From assembly GCA_038328575.1 (NCBI GenBank), contig JBBQMD010000009.1, forward strand, positions 1 through 64,000: 64,000 nucleotides of DNA, written 5' to 3'. Both the position numbers and the translations under genes were made by a program. Source of the DNA: JACVCS01 sp038328575. GTDB lineage: Bacteria > Planctomycetota > Phycisphaerae > Phycisphaerales > UBA1924. The notes beneath the pieces are model-generated. The model did not search any database. It was not told the origin of the DNA and worked only from the letters and a program-made list of their open reading frames with translations. The first letter of the stretch is position 1. Every line of letters starts with the position of its first letter. This document shows, in pieces, positions 33,908 through 42,661 of this stretch.

Positions 33908-36574
33908 TTACTGAAAGAAGTTGGAGAAGAAGGAGTTGTAATCGCCCTCGGTCACGCCGTTGTTCACGCCCTCTGAGGGGAGGGGCGCGCCGGCGTCGTC
34001 GGCGATATCCGCTGGTAGGCGGGCCAGCGCGGTATCACCGAAGAACGAGCTGAAGAAGCAGTTGTAATCACCTTCGGTGACGCCATTGTTCGTTCCGTCG
34101 TTGGGCAACGGCTGGCCGTCGTCGCTGGCGATGTCAGTCGGCGGGCGGGAGAGAGCCGCGGCACAGACCGGGCCGAGGCGCGGCGTGATGAACAAGCTGA
34201 AGCGACGCAGGCTTCCAATGTCAACCGACGCAAGGTCTTGCACCTTGATGGTCCAAGTTCCGTTAGCGCTGAGGTTGTCGAACGCCGCGAGCGGGTTCAA
34301 CGGGCGCCAGGAGCCGGTGAACGGCTGAGCGCCGGTCGCGGCGTTCTGGATCGAGTTCGCTCCTGCGGACTCATCATCAAAGCGGGTGTTAAAGAAGTTG
34401 TGCCCGCTGTTGGCCCCGCCGCCCATATTGGCAAAGAGCACGACGCCAACACCGGTCGGCCCGGTGAGCGTTCCGGTGAGATCTCCAACGTAGTTGTGGT
34501 TGAGGCCGACGGTGGTCGAGGTGGCGCTGGTGGAGCTCGTGGTGCCGTCAAAGCGGAAGTCGACGTCGGCGACGGGCCCGGTGAGGCCGCTGACGATGAT
34601 CGAGGCCGAGGCACCAACGACGGAGTTATCGGGGATCGCGACTGCGGCGCCGGTGTAGCTGAACTGCTGCGTAACGCCCGGGCCGCCGGGAGAGCCGGTG
34701 GCGATGGTGAACGGGAGGCTGGCGGTGCCGCCGTCAAAGGTGAGCAGGAGGGTGCAGTTAATCGCGGTGCCGCAGGGGTGCGACGGGCGGACGGCGAAGA
34801 CGAACGACGACGTGCCCGGGGCGGTCTGCGTGGGGTCGAGGTTGGGGTACGAACCTTCCAGCAGCAGCGGCTGTACCGTCGTCGAGTCCAGTTGCAGGCT
34901 CGCGCTGATCGCGTTCACCGGCTGATCGGAATCGTTCCGCAGCGCGACGCTCAGGACAATGCGGCCCTCGCCGGGTTCGATGACGCCGTTGCCGTTGTTG
35001 GTGCCGCTGGTGCCCGGGTCGCTGGCGCTCACCGACGCGATGGCCAGGGGCGAATAGGGCGCGTTGATGGAGAAGGTGGTATCTGACGAGTCCGAGCCGG
35101 TGCGGCCGTCCACATCGCGGGCCACGACGCGGAACTTGCCCTGGGTGGTGCCATTGGCCGGCACGGTCCAGACGAACGAGCCGGTATCGGCGACGTTCGA
35201 AGCGAGCGTGATCCAGGACGTGCCGTTGTTGTTGGAAAGCTGGACGTCAACGCTGGTGACGCCAATGTCGTCGTCAGAGATCCAATCGACGTTGACGGCC
35301 TGACCAGGGTTGTAGGTTGCGCCGCCGTTGGGCGAGCGGAGATACACGCCGGGGTTCTGCCCGTTCTTGTTGACAGGGACCTGCATGACGATGCAGTGAA
35401 TGACGCCCGAGAGGCCGACGATATTCTCGCTGGCGACGCCGACGACGGTGTACGACGGGCCCAGCAGGTCGCGATAGGTCTGCAGCGCGTTGGCATTGAT
35501 CTGCGCGATCGTCAGGTTCGCGCCGCCGGCGGGGTTGGGCATCGTCACGCTCGCGTTGGTGTACTGCGGCACCAGCGCGAGGTTGTTGCAGAGCACCATG
35601 TTGGTGTAGGTGTAGTGCGTGCCGCCGACGGAGAACGAGGGCGTGCGCGCGACGGTCCAGCCCTGCGAGGTCAGCAGCGATGCCGCGTTGTCGGAGATCA
35701 CGTCCTCAATCGACCCGGAGCTGTTGGGCCAATCACTGATGATGACCTTGTTATCGCCGACGATCTGCATCCACATGTCGATGTGCTGCGTGCCGTCAAC
35801 GCTGCTGCGGTAGGGGTTGTGATACGTGTTCGTGGGGCCCCAGTATTGCTGCCAGAGCGCGTTGATCTGAGACTCGCTGTACTGCGTGTTCTCGTTGGCG
35901 ATGAGGCGGGTGTACTGGCCCTGGCCGGTGGAGTTGAGGTGGTAGTTGCCCCCGCCGTGGATCATCGGGAAGTCATAGCGCTTGTGCTTTTTGAACGAGG
36001 CGAAGCCGACGGGGATGGTGTTGTCGTTGGAGCGGGAGAGGACGTTGTACGTGTGATCAACGATCACGCGCACGTCGCCCTCGTAGGTGTAGCGCGGGCC
36101 GTAGTCGCGAAGCCAGATCGTGTCGGAGGTGCGGACGATCGTGACGATTTTGTTGGTGTCGGCGCCAGCGTTGACGCACGTGGTCCGGGCGGTGGTTGCG
36201 ATGCCGGCGCTATCGCAGAAGATGTACGCGATGGCGTTGCCGGTGGTCGTGATGTGCCGGATCATCTGGGCCTGGATGGCATTGAGCGAACTTCCGCCCT
36301 CCCACGCGAAGACGATGCCGTCTGATGGCGCGTACTCGCCCGGGCACGAGAGCGGGCCGGTCGGCACGGTCGCAGAGTCAAACGCGCTCATGTTCACGGG
36401 GTTTTCCGCGGCCCACGCCTTCTCCTGCGCCGTCGCGTTCCGGCTGATCGGCACACCCTGCGGATACTCGGGCTGCGGCGTTTGCGCGCGCAACTGACCC
36501 GCGAGGCTCAGAATCGCCGCGACACCGATACTCGCGGCCACCCACGCAGCCATCCGACGTTGATTCTCAACCAA
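33908..36574 (-). CDS. Secreted agmatine/peptidylarginine deiminase-family protein with twin dockerin-like repeats
   Basis: This is an 888-residue secreted protein. A signal peptide (about 1-31, ending GQLRA) precedes a PAD-type deiminase domain (about 40-400) with IWLRDYGPRYT, IHGGGNYHLN, GTQHIDMWMQIVGDNKVIIS and, at the end, VIHCIVMQVP carrying the likely catalytic Cys. An Ig-like domain, a CARDB-like domain (NGNGVIEPGEG) and a proprotein-convertase P domain (LNHNYVGDLTGTLTGPTG, NGTWTIKVQDLA) follow. Two tandem dockerin-like repeats close the protein, each ending GVTEGDYN-x-FFS-x-FF (the GC-type dockerin of Phycisphaerae). The TTG at 36574 was chosen as start because GAGGAG lies 7 bases upstream. 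The substrate (agmatine, peptidylarginine or other) is unknown. Confidence 0.75.
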   Translation of the reverse strand: MVENQRRMAAWVAASIGVAAILSLAGQLRAQTPQPEYPQGVPISRNATAQEKAWAAENPVNMSAFDSATVPTGPLSCPGEYAPSDGIVFAWEGGSSLNAIQAQMIRHITTTGNAIAYIFCDSAGIATTARTTCVNAGADTNKIVTIVRTSDTIWLRDYGPRYTYEGDVRVIVDHTYNVLSRSNDNTIPVGFASFKKHKRYDFPMIHGGGNYHLNSTGQGQYTRLIANENTQYSESQINALWQQYWGPTNTYHNPYRSSVDGTQHIDMWMQIVGDNKVIISDWPNSSGSIEDVISDNAASLLTSQGWTVARTPSFSVGGTHYTYTNMVLCNNLALVPQYTNASVTMPNPAGGANLTIAQINANALQTYRDLLGPSYTVVGVASENIVGLSGVIHCIVMQVPVNKNGQNPGVYLRSPNGGATYNPGQAVNVDWISDDDIGVTSVDVQLSNNNGTSWITLASNVADTGSFVWTVPANGTTQGKFRVVARDVDGRTGSDSSDTTFSINAPYSPLAIASVSASDPGTSGTNNGNGVIEPGEGRIVLSVALRNDSDQPVNAISASLQLDSTTVQPLLLEGSYPNLDPTQTAPGTSSFVFAVRPSHPCGTAINCTLLLTFDGGTASLPFTIATGSPGGPGVTQQFSYTGAAVAIPDNSVVGASASIIVSGLTGPVADVDFRFDGTTSSTSATSTTVGLNHNYVGDLTGTLTGPTGVGVVLFANMGGGANSGHNFFNTRFDDESAGANSIQNAATGAQPFTGSWRPLNPLAAFDNLSANGTWTIKVQDLASVDIGSLRRFSLFITPRLGPVCAAALSRPPTDIASDDGQPLPNDGTNNGVTEGDYNCFFSSFFGDTALARLPADIADDAGAPLPSEGVNNGVTEGDYNSFFSNFFQ

Positions 36575-36694
36575 GTGATCACTCCTCAGACCAGGGGAAG
36601 CCCTGGAGAACGTTCTGGCATTAGACGCCTGCCAACAGACTACCACCGGTTCGCTTGGATGGCCCGCGCGGATCTGGTCAAACTACGGTTTCTG

Positions 36695-37417
36695 TCAATG
36701 ACTACGGGTTTCTCTCGCCACTCGAATGAGGGCCTCAAAGACGCCCAGGCCCAAGCCGGCGGCCGGGGTGCGTTCGGGGTGCCACTGAACGCCGATGTAG
36801 AACGGGTGCGAGAGATCGGCGAGGGCTTCGATGACGCCGTCGGGCGCGTGGGCCAGGATGCTGAGGCGCCCGGGATCGCTGACGCCCTGATGGTGGTTGC
36901 TGGCCACCTCGCCCGGCGCGCCAATGAAGTCCGCGATGCCGTCCGGCATGGCGAGGTTGGTGGGCGTGATGCGGTGCGTGCGGTCGTGCCGGTGGTCCTC
37001 TGCGGTGGGCAGGGTGTCGGCGAGGTGCTGGTTGAGCGTGCCGCCGCGGTGCACGGCCATCATCTGCATGCCCAGGCACACGCCCAGCACGGGTCGAGCG
37101 AGGGGGCCGCGAGCTTCATCAAGCGCGCGCAAGAGGGCAAACTCATAGGCCTGGCGCTGCGGATGCATGGGCTCGGATCGCGGGTGCGATGCGCCGCCCA
37201 GCGGCTCCATCGAAATGTCGTTGCCCCCGGTAAAGACGATGGCGTCGCACCGGCGCGAATGCTCCGGCGCAAGCTCGACGATCGGCGGCAGCAAGATCGG
37301 CACGCCGCCAGCGCGATGTATCGCTTCGAGGTACGTCATCGCTTGCGCGGCCTTCGGGCGTGCGCCGGGAGCCAGCAAGATGTCCGCAGTGACGCCGACC
37401 AGCGGGGCGGTGCTCAT
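36695..37417 (-). CDS. Class-I glutamine amidotransferase-like (PuuD-type) hydrolase
   Basis: This 240-residue cytoplasmic protein belongs to the peptidase C26 family, whose known members hydrolyse gamma-glutamyl compounds such as gamma-glutamyl-GABA. The nucleophile is Cys114 in VLGVCLGMQ, and the His-Glu pair lies in GVQWHPE near the C-terminus. VFTGGNDISMEPLG and SNHHQGV are also family features. The start at 37417 (MSTAPLVGVT) was chosen because TATCCT lies 6 bases upstream; twenty codons of open frame before it lie in a short repeat. Substrate unknown. Confidence 0.85.
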   Translation of the reverse strand: MSTAPLVGVTADILLAPGARPKAAQAMTYLEAIHRAGGVPILLPPIVELAPEHSRRCDAIVFTGGNDISMEPLGGASHPRSEPMHPQRQAYEFALLRALDEARGPLARPVLGVCLGMQMMAVHRGGTLNQHLADTLPTAEDHRHDRTHRITPTNLAMPDGIADFIGAPGEVASNHHQGVSDPGRLSILAHAPDGVIEALADLSHPFYIGVQWHPERTPAAGLGLGVFEALIRVARETRSH

Positions 37418-37429
37418 TGCGCAAGGATA
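37418..37429 (-). promoter_or_regulatory. Leaderless-type promoter of the amidotransferase gene
   Basis: Minus-strand TATCCT (37429 down to 37424) lies 6 bases before the ATG at 37417. Confidence 0.65.
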
Positions 37430-37440
37430 AGCCCCTGGGC

Positions 37441-37489
37441 GATGAGCAACGAGCATTAAGCGGTGAGCAACGAGCAATTGCGATGAGCG
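37441..37489 (+). repeat. Short tandem repeat GRTGAGCAACGAGCA
   Basis: Two near-identical 18-base copies (37441-37458, 37462-37479) are followed by a partial third. They lie in the gap between divergent genes. Confidence 0.6.
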
Positions 37490-37565
37490 TGGCGCGGCGT
37501 TCGATCAACTGAGAGGTTTGCGTGCGCGAGAGTTATCTCAGCGCGTGTCCGCTCCCGTCGCCCCT

Positions 37566-37576
37566 TACAGTTCACT
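37566..37576 (+). promoter_or_regulatory. Leaderless-type promoter of the DUF4340 gene
   Basis: TACAGT at 37566-37571 lies 5 bases before the ATG at 37577. Confidence 0.6.
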
Positions 37577-39073
37577 ATGTCCAATCGCCTGGTGCTGAGC
37601 GTGTTGCTGGTGGCGATCCTCTTGGGCGCGGGGATGTGGGTGTTTTGGAGTGCGGGTCCGCCCGGCGGGGCGCGTATGACCAAGGTGATTCCCGCGGGCG
37701 AGCGGCTCGCGGTGATCGAGCCGGCGACGCTAGAAACGATCGTGATGACTTGGCCGAAACGCGGCCCGTCGCAGCGCCTGTCGCGCAGCGCGTCTGGCGC
37801 TGACTCCGCCCTTGGCGAATGGACCGTCACTCAGGCGGACCAACGCGCGTGGAAGCTCAACCCCGATCGCGTGGGCGGGTTTGTGCGTCTGCTTCAGCAA
37901 GCCCGCACAGTCGCGGAGCCCAGCGACGCGCAGCTCGAGAAATCCAGCGTGCCCGGCGAAGGCTGGCACATAATTGAACTGAACTCCGCCAGCAAGAAAC
38001 CCGGCAGCGGCACGACCACAATCCGGCTGAGCACGCGTTCGCTCGCTGGCCAGGTGCTCGCGCAGGTCACCACGCCCACGCTGGATGGCAAGCCCGACGT
38101 GGAGCGCTGGGGCGTCGTGTCTGATGAACTGATGCGGGTGATGAGCGCCGGGGCGATGTCCTGGCGAGAGACCGCGCTGCTGGCGGGGCTCATGCGTGAA
38201 TGCGTCGGCGTGCGGATTACCAGCGCCGGCACCGGCGAGCCACGCCAGATCGCGTTGCAAAGGCTGCGTGCGATCTGGCGTATCACCGCCCCCGTCTCGG
38301 GCACCGCCGACGGCCCGAGCGTCGACCGCGTCCTCAGCGCGCTTCAAGGCCTCACCATCACCGACTTCCTGGATACCAAGCGCGCCGAGCCCGCCCGAAT
38401 CCAAGACACCTCCTGGACCGCTTCGCCCAGCGCCCGCGTCGTGATCGATGTCACGGCGCGGAACCCGCAGGGCGAGAGCGCTGGCACGCGCGAGGTCGAA
38501 CTGCTGCTTGGCCCTGTCGCCGACGCGAGCGGCCGCACGCTCTTTGCGACGATCGATGGCGGCGCGACCATCGTCGTCGTCGACGCCCAAGCCTTCGCGG
38601 CCATCCCCACCGACCCCGCCAAGTTCCTCTCCAAACGCTCGAGCGACGTCGCCATCGCCGACGTCGCGCGCGTCGAAGTCGTTGACGCGAAAGCGACCGG
38701 CGCGACCGCGGCGTCTGCCGTGCCGACGCGCACGTTTACACGCTCGACCGACGGATGGTTCAGCCAGAGCGCCGAGATCGGCGGCTCTGCGCCGGTGCTG
38801 CTGGATCGGGAGCGCTCTGGCGAAGTGGCCGCGTTTATTGAAGCGTTGATCAAGACCGACGCCTTGGGCGTGCTACTCACGGAGCCCGCGGGGCTCACGC
38901 GGCTGGCGGGCGTCACGCTGGCCAACGAAGCTTCAGAGCCGCTGGACGCGTTCGAGCTGTTCAAGGACGCGTCGAATCAACTGGCGGTGTTGGCTCGCGC
39001 GACGCCCTCGCGCAGCGCAGCGTGGCGCACCTACAAGACTACTCCAGCACTGGTCGAGCGGTTCGCGCGCTGA
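37577..39073 (+). CDS. DUF4340-like membrane-anchored protein
   Basis: This 498-residue protein has an N-terminal membrane anchor (LVLSVLLVAILLGAGMWVFW, residues 5-24) and a long periplasmic part of repeated beta-rich modules: EWTVTQADQRAWKLNPDRVG, LLGPVADASGRTLFATIDGG and FTRSTDGWFSQSAEIGGSAP. The repeats resemble the DUF4340 family, often found beside gliding-type ABC transporter genes. No such ABC genes are next to it, so it is an orphan here. It has its own TACAGT box. Family assignment is from pattern and topology, so confidence is moderate. Confidence 0.55.
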   Translation: MSNRLVLSVLLVAILLGAGMWVFWSAGPPGGARMTKVIPAGERLAVIEPATLETIVMTWPKRGPSQRLSRSASGADSALGEWTVTQADQRAWKLNPDRVGGFVRLLQQARTVAEPSDAQLEKSSVPGEGWHIIELNSASKKPGSGTTTIRLSTRSLAGQVLAQVTTPTLDGKPDVERWGVVSDELMRVMSAGAMSWRETALLAGLMRECVGVRITSAGTGEPRQIALQRLRAIWRITAPVSGTADGPSVDRVLSALQGLTITDFLDTKRAEPARIQDTSWTASPSARVVIDVTARNPQGESAGTREVELLLGPVADASGRTLFATIDGGATIVVVDAQAFAAIPTDPAKFLSKRSSDVAIADVARVEVVDAKATGATAASAVPTRTFTRSTDGWFSQSAEIGGSAPVLLDRERSGEVAAFIEALIKTDALGVLLTEPAGLTRLAGVTLANEASEPLDAFELFKDASNQLAVLARATPSRSAAWRTYKTTPALVERFAR

Positions 39074-39116
39074 GTCGGCCCGGGCCGGCTGAACGCGCCA
39101 GTCTGCGCCGGTTCGG

Positions 39117-39872
39117 TCAAGGCCACACAAAGAGCTTGATCGCCATCGCGGCCGTGACAACCACCAGTACGATGCGGATGACTTGAGCGCCCGAGTGAAC
39201 GACGAGGCGGGCGCCGAGCTGCGCTCCGCAGAACTGGCCCAGCGCCATGACGAGCCCGGGCACCCACAGCACGCTCCCGGCGAAGATAAAGGCCGTGAGC
39301 GAGGCGATGTTGCTAGCGAAGTTGAGTACTTTGCTGTGGGCGGTCGCCGAAGGCAGCGTCATGCCCAACGTCGACACACAGGCGATCGCGAAGAACGTGC
39401 CCGTGCCCGGCCCAAAGAACCCGTCATACGCACCGATCAAGAGCGCGAGCGTGCAGGAGAACAACGGCACCGACAAGCGCCGCTTGCGTTCGACGTCGCC
39501 CGCCCGGCGCGCGAGCACGAGATAAATCGCGATCACCACCAGCAGCCAGGGGATCGCGGGTCGCAGCCAGTCGCCCTGGATGAGAAGAACGAGCCCGGTG
39601 CCCAGCGCCCCGCCAATCAGCGCCGCGACGAACGCCGGCCAGAACCGCTTGAAATCCACGCTCCCAACACGAATGAAGTGAATGCTCGCTGAGAGCGAGC
39701 CAGCGGTGCTCTGAAGTTTGTTGGTCCCCAGCGCCTGGGCCGGGGGCAGGCCCGCCCACAGCAATGCTGGGATTGTCAGCAACCCGCCGCCACCGGCGAT
39801 CGCGTCGACACAGCCGGCGATCAGCGACACGCACAGCAGCACCGCAAGCGTGGCCAAGGTGAGTTCGGGCAT
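39117..39872 (-). CDS. TauE/SafE family membrane permease
   Basis: This 251-residue inner-membrane protein of the TauE/SafE (DUF81) family is a putative sulfite/organosulfonate exporter. It has seven to eight hydrophobic segments and the two family half-repeats: SLIAGCVDAIAGGGGLLTIP in the first half, with ALGTNKLQSTAGSLSASIHF, and IGAYDGFFGPGTGTFFAI in the second. It starts six bases after the stop of the FabH-like gene and so is co-transcribed with it. The substrate is unknown. Confidence 0.85.
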   Translation of the reverse strand: MPELTLATLAVLLCVSLIAGCVDAIAGGGGLLTIPALLWAGLPPAQALGTNKLQSTAGSLSASIHFIRVGSVDFKRFWPAFVAALIGGALGTGLVLLIQGDWLRPAIPWLLVVIAIYLVLARRAGDVERKRRLSVPLFSCTLALLIGAYDGFFGPGTGTFFAIACVSTLGMTLPSATAHSKVLNFASNIASLTAFIFAGSVLWVPGLVMALGQFCGAQLGARLVVHSGAQVIRIVLVVVTAAMAIKLFVWP

Positions 39873-39878
39873 GAGCGA

Positions 39879-40976
39879 TCACACCTGCCAGAGGCTGCTG
39901 GACCACGTGAGCCCCGCGCCGAAGGCGACGAACATGACCTTCATCCCGTCCTTGATCTTTCCCTCGCGCGCGATCTCATCAAGCAAAAGTGGCACGCTCC
40001 CTGCCGAGGTGTTGCCGACTCGATCGATGTTCGTGTGCAGCTTTTCCGCAGGGATTCCGAATCGCTCGCGAGCCGACTCCAGGATCCGCATGTTGGACTG
40101 GTGACACACGTAGAGATCGACCTCATCAACGCGCAGCCCAGCCTTCGCCAGCGTCTCCTCGATCAACTGCTGGAACGTGCTCACTGCGAACTTGAACACC
40201 GCCTTGCCGTTCATCTGCAGGCAGCCGACCTTATGGACTGCTCGATCCGAGTCCGGCGGGATCATCCACTCTTCGCCCGGCATGTAGAGATCCGGCCATG
40301 ACGTGCCGTCGGCGTGGCTGATCTGCGCTATGCAGCCCTTGGTCTGGTCGTCGGTGGCCCGGAGGACCACGGCGCCGGCGCCATCGCCAAAGAGAATGCA
40401 CACTCCGCGGTTGGTGTAGTCCACCAGCACACTGACGGTGTCGCAGCCGATCACGCCGATGGTGCGATAGTTGCCCATGCGGATCAGGTCATGGGCGGTG
40501 TTCAACGCGTACACAAACGACGAGCACGCGGCTCCCAAGTCCCACGCCGCGGCGTGCCCGGCCTTCAGATCGCCCGCGACGAGGCACGCCGTGGACGGGC
40601 AGCGCATGTCCTGGGTGATGGTGCCGCAGATGATCAGATCCAGCTCGCCAGCGGGGATCTTGGCGTTCTCGAGCGCCTTGCGGAGCGATTCGGCGCACAG
40701 CCAGCGGTTGCTCTCGCCCTTGTTGATATCACAGACGCGGCGCTCGCGGATGCCCGTGCGCTGATAAATCCACTCGTCGTTGGTGGCGACGATCGTCGCC
40801 AGATCCGCGTTGGTGATCACGCGCGAGGGGAGCTGCGAGCCCGTGCCCATGATGCGAACGCCGACCTTCGGCGGCGTTGGGAGCGGGATCGTTCGTCGGG
40901 CGGCCACGCCCGCGCTGGCCGGGTTTGAGGCCGGGGACGCGGGTGAGCCTGAAAAGCCGGGAGGTATCGCTGCCAT
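39879..40976 (-). CDS. fabH: 3-oxoacyl-ACP synthase III (FabH-type)
   Basis: FabH-type ketosynthase III condenses acyl-CoA with malonyl-ACP to start fatty acid synthesis. The 365-residue protein has the complete triad Cys151 (DLGAACSSF), His292 (CHQSNMRIL) and Asn322 (GNTSAGSVPL), with YQRTGIRERR and ILFGDGAGAV also typical. A Pro/Ser/Ala-rich 35-residue extension precedes the domain. TATCCT lies 7 bases before the ATG at 40976. No other fab gene is nearby, and it is followed by a TauE/SafE permease gene 6 bases downstream, so a specialised ketosynthase III role cannot be excluded. Confidence 0.88.
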   Translation of the reverse strand: MAAIPPGFSGSPASPASNPASAGVAARRTIPLPTPPKVGVRIMGTGSQLPSRVITNADLATIVATNDEWIYQRTGIRERRVCDINKGESNRWLCAESLRKALENAKIPAGELDLIICGTITQDMRCPSTACLVAGDLKAGHAAAWDLGAACSSFVYALNTAHDLIRMGNYRTIGVIGCDTVSVLVDYTNRGVCILFGDGAGAVVLRATDDQTKGCIAQISHADGTSWPDLYMPGEEWMIPPDSDRAVHKVGCLQMNGKAVFKFAVSTFQQLIEETLAKAGLRVDEVDLYVCHQSNMRILESARERFGIPAEKLHTNIDRVGNTSAGSVPLLLDEIAREGKIKDGMKVMFVAFGAGLTWSSSLWQV

Positions 40977-40989
40977 CGATCGGAGGATA
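40977..40989 (-). promoter_or_regulatory. Leaderless-type promoter of fabH
   Basis: Minus-strand TATCCT (40989 down to 40984) lies 7 bases before the ATG at 40976. Confidence 0.6.
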
Positions 40990-41140
40990 GCTGCGCAGCT
41001 GAGCGATAGAGCGCGACCCCGAACGTCCAGCGACCCGATTGCTCACGGCGCATTCGTGGCCTCAGCGGCCTTCGGACGCAGGCGTGGCGTAGCGTTGGCC
41101 CCACGCGCCCCAGACTTCACATGACTCGACGGACACCACG

Positions 41141-41881
41141 ATGAGCGATCGCCAAGCTACACCGAGTTCACGCCCGAAGCTTCGGCTAAAGGGCATGCCC
41201 TTGGGTTCGTACGAGACGAACGCGTACGTGGCGTGGCTTGATGGCGGTGCTGGGATCGCCGAGGGAGTGGAGGGTGAGACTGCGTGCTGGCTGATCGATG
41301 CGCCGTTTGACAGCGAGGAGATGGTCGATCTGGTGCGCAGCGAGAACTTGTCGCCGACGCTCCTGCTCTTGACGCACGCGCACGTGGACCACATCGCAGG
41401 AGTTCGCGCGATTCGAGCCGCGTTTCCGGAGATCAAGATCGCGATACATCGCCTGGAGGAACGCTGGCTTACGGACCCGACGCTCAACCTCAGCGTGTTC
41501 ACGGGCCAGCCCGTCACGGCTCCGCCAGCAGACATGCTCCTTGAAGATCGACAGCGCCTGACGCTGACGACAGACGCCAGTGTTCACGCCTCCACTGACG
41601 CGCCCGACGGCGTGACGTTCGAAGTCATCCACGTTCCGGGGCACTCGCCCGGGAGCGTCGCGTTCTTCGCGAGTGCCGCGGGTGTCTGTATCGGAGGTGA
41701 TGCCCTCTTCGCCGGCTCGATCGGGAGGACCGATTTTCCTGGCTGCTCCAGCGACGAGCTGCTGCGCTCGATTCGCACACGACTGCTCGCTCTGCCGGGC
41801 GAAACACGCCTCTACCCAGGGCATGGCGGGGCCACGACCATCGCCCGCGAGCGCGACACCAACCCGTTCCTGCGCTCGTGA
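41141..41881 (+). CDS. Metallo-beta-lactamase-fold hydrolase (glyoxalase II-like)
   Basis: This 246-residue cytoplasmic metallohydrolase has the metal motif THAHVDH (78-84), then VIHVPGHSPGSVAF with the third His, GGDALFAGSIGRTDFPGCS with the bridging Asp, and LYPGHGGATTI with the last His. These spacings fit the glyoxalase II-like/YcbL group rather than beta-lactamases. Loops with Gly/Glu-rich content (DGGAGIAEGVEGE) enlarge the N-terminal half. Substrate unknown. No TANNNT box is seen at the usual spacing, and the ATG overlaps the stop of an upstream 7-codon frame that is probably chance. Confidence 0.85.
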   Translation: MSDRQATPSSRPKLRLKGMPLGSYETNAYVAWLDGGAGIAEGVEGETACWLIDAPFDSEEMVDLVRSENLSPTLLLLTHAHVDHIAGVRAIRAAFPEIKIAIHRLEERWLTDPTLNLSVFTGQPVTAPPADMLLEDRQRLTLTTDASVHASTDAPDGVTFEVIHVPGHSPGSVAFFASAAGVCIGGDALFAGSIGRTDFPGCSSDELLRSIRTRLLALPGETRLYPGHGGATTIARERDTNPFLRS

Positions 41882-41886
41882 TCGAG

Positions 41887-42645
41887 CTACAGCCCCGCGG
41901 ATTTCAGCCACGCGCTGGGTGATTGCTCGAGTGCAGCTGCGATCTCCACGAGAGATTCCAGGCTTGGCAGGTGGGCCCCGCGCTCGATGCTGCTGAGCTG
42001 GCTGACGCTGATGCCGCTCTGCTCGCTGAGGTCGCGCAGGGTCCAGGATTTCTGCGTGCGGGCCAGGCGAATGTGTCGCCCAAGTTCGATGCGCAAGCGG
42101 TCTTGCGGACGCTGGCCCAGGCCCAAAGACGCCGCGGCTTGCGCCAGCGTCTGACGAAGCTCGGTCACGCTGAAGGGCTTGGCCAGATAGTCAAACACGT
42201 CTTGCTTGAACGTCTGGCGCATCGAGTTCAGCGACGGGTAGCCGGTGACGACGATGACGCACAGCTTGGGCCAGCGCTGGCGCAGCTCGATCAGAACGTC
42301 CTCGCCGCTGGCCCGCCCCATCTTGATGTCCAGCAGCACGACATCGGGCAGGCGCGATCCCCACGCGCCCTGCGACGGTGCGCCCGTTGACGGCGCAACC
42401 GCGCCCGCCGCCGCGCCCCACGTCGGGTCGATTGCCTGATACAGCTCCGTCGGCGTCGCGACGGTTCGAATGTCGTGGCCCTCACTGGTGAGCAGGCTGC
42501 CCAGATACTGCCGAAAGTCCTCATCATCATCCAGCGCGACGATCCGCAGCGGCGTGAACACCCCGCCCGGAGCGGGCGCGCGGGCCGCGTCGCCGGGGTC
42601 CGTCGGCTCTGGCTTTGCGGGCGGATTGGTCGCGGGCGGGGTCAT
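41887..42645 (-). CDS. Response regulator with XRE helix-turn-helix output domain
   Basis: This 252-residue response regulator begins with about 35 Pro/Ala-rich residues and a receiver domain: acidic pocket ALDDDEDF, phosphoacceptor Asp in VVLLDIKMG, VVTGYPS, and Lys in DYLAKPFSV. The output domain (about 185-252) is XRE-type: RIELGRHIRLARTQKSWTLR, DLSEQSGISVSQLSSIERG and SLESLVEIAAALEQSPSAWL. An XRE output on a REC domain is much less common than OmpR, NarL or NtrC types. The ATG at 42645 has GGAG 8 bases upstream and lies 16 bases after the sensor kinase stop, so the two form an operon. Confidence 0.8.
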   Translation of the reverse strand: MTPPATNPPAKPEPTDPGDAARAPAPGGVFTPLRIVALDDDEDFRQYLGSLLTSEGHDIRTVATPTELYQAIDPTWGAAAGAVAPSTGAPSQGAWGSRLPDVVLLDIKMGRASGEDVLIELRQRWPKLCVIVVTGYPSLNSMRQTFKQDVFDYLAKPFSVTELRQTLAQAAASLGLGQRPQDRLRIELGRHIRLARTQKSWTLRDLSEQSGISVSQLSSIERGAHLPSLESLVEIAAALEQSPSAWLKSAGL

Positions 42646-42661
42646 CGACAAGGCTCCGGGA

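Noticed and set aside
41121..41144. Seven-codon frame MTRRTPR ending ATGA at the metallo-hydrolase start
   Set aside because: Too short and without a ribosome site; the overlap may be chance.
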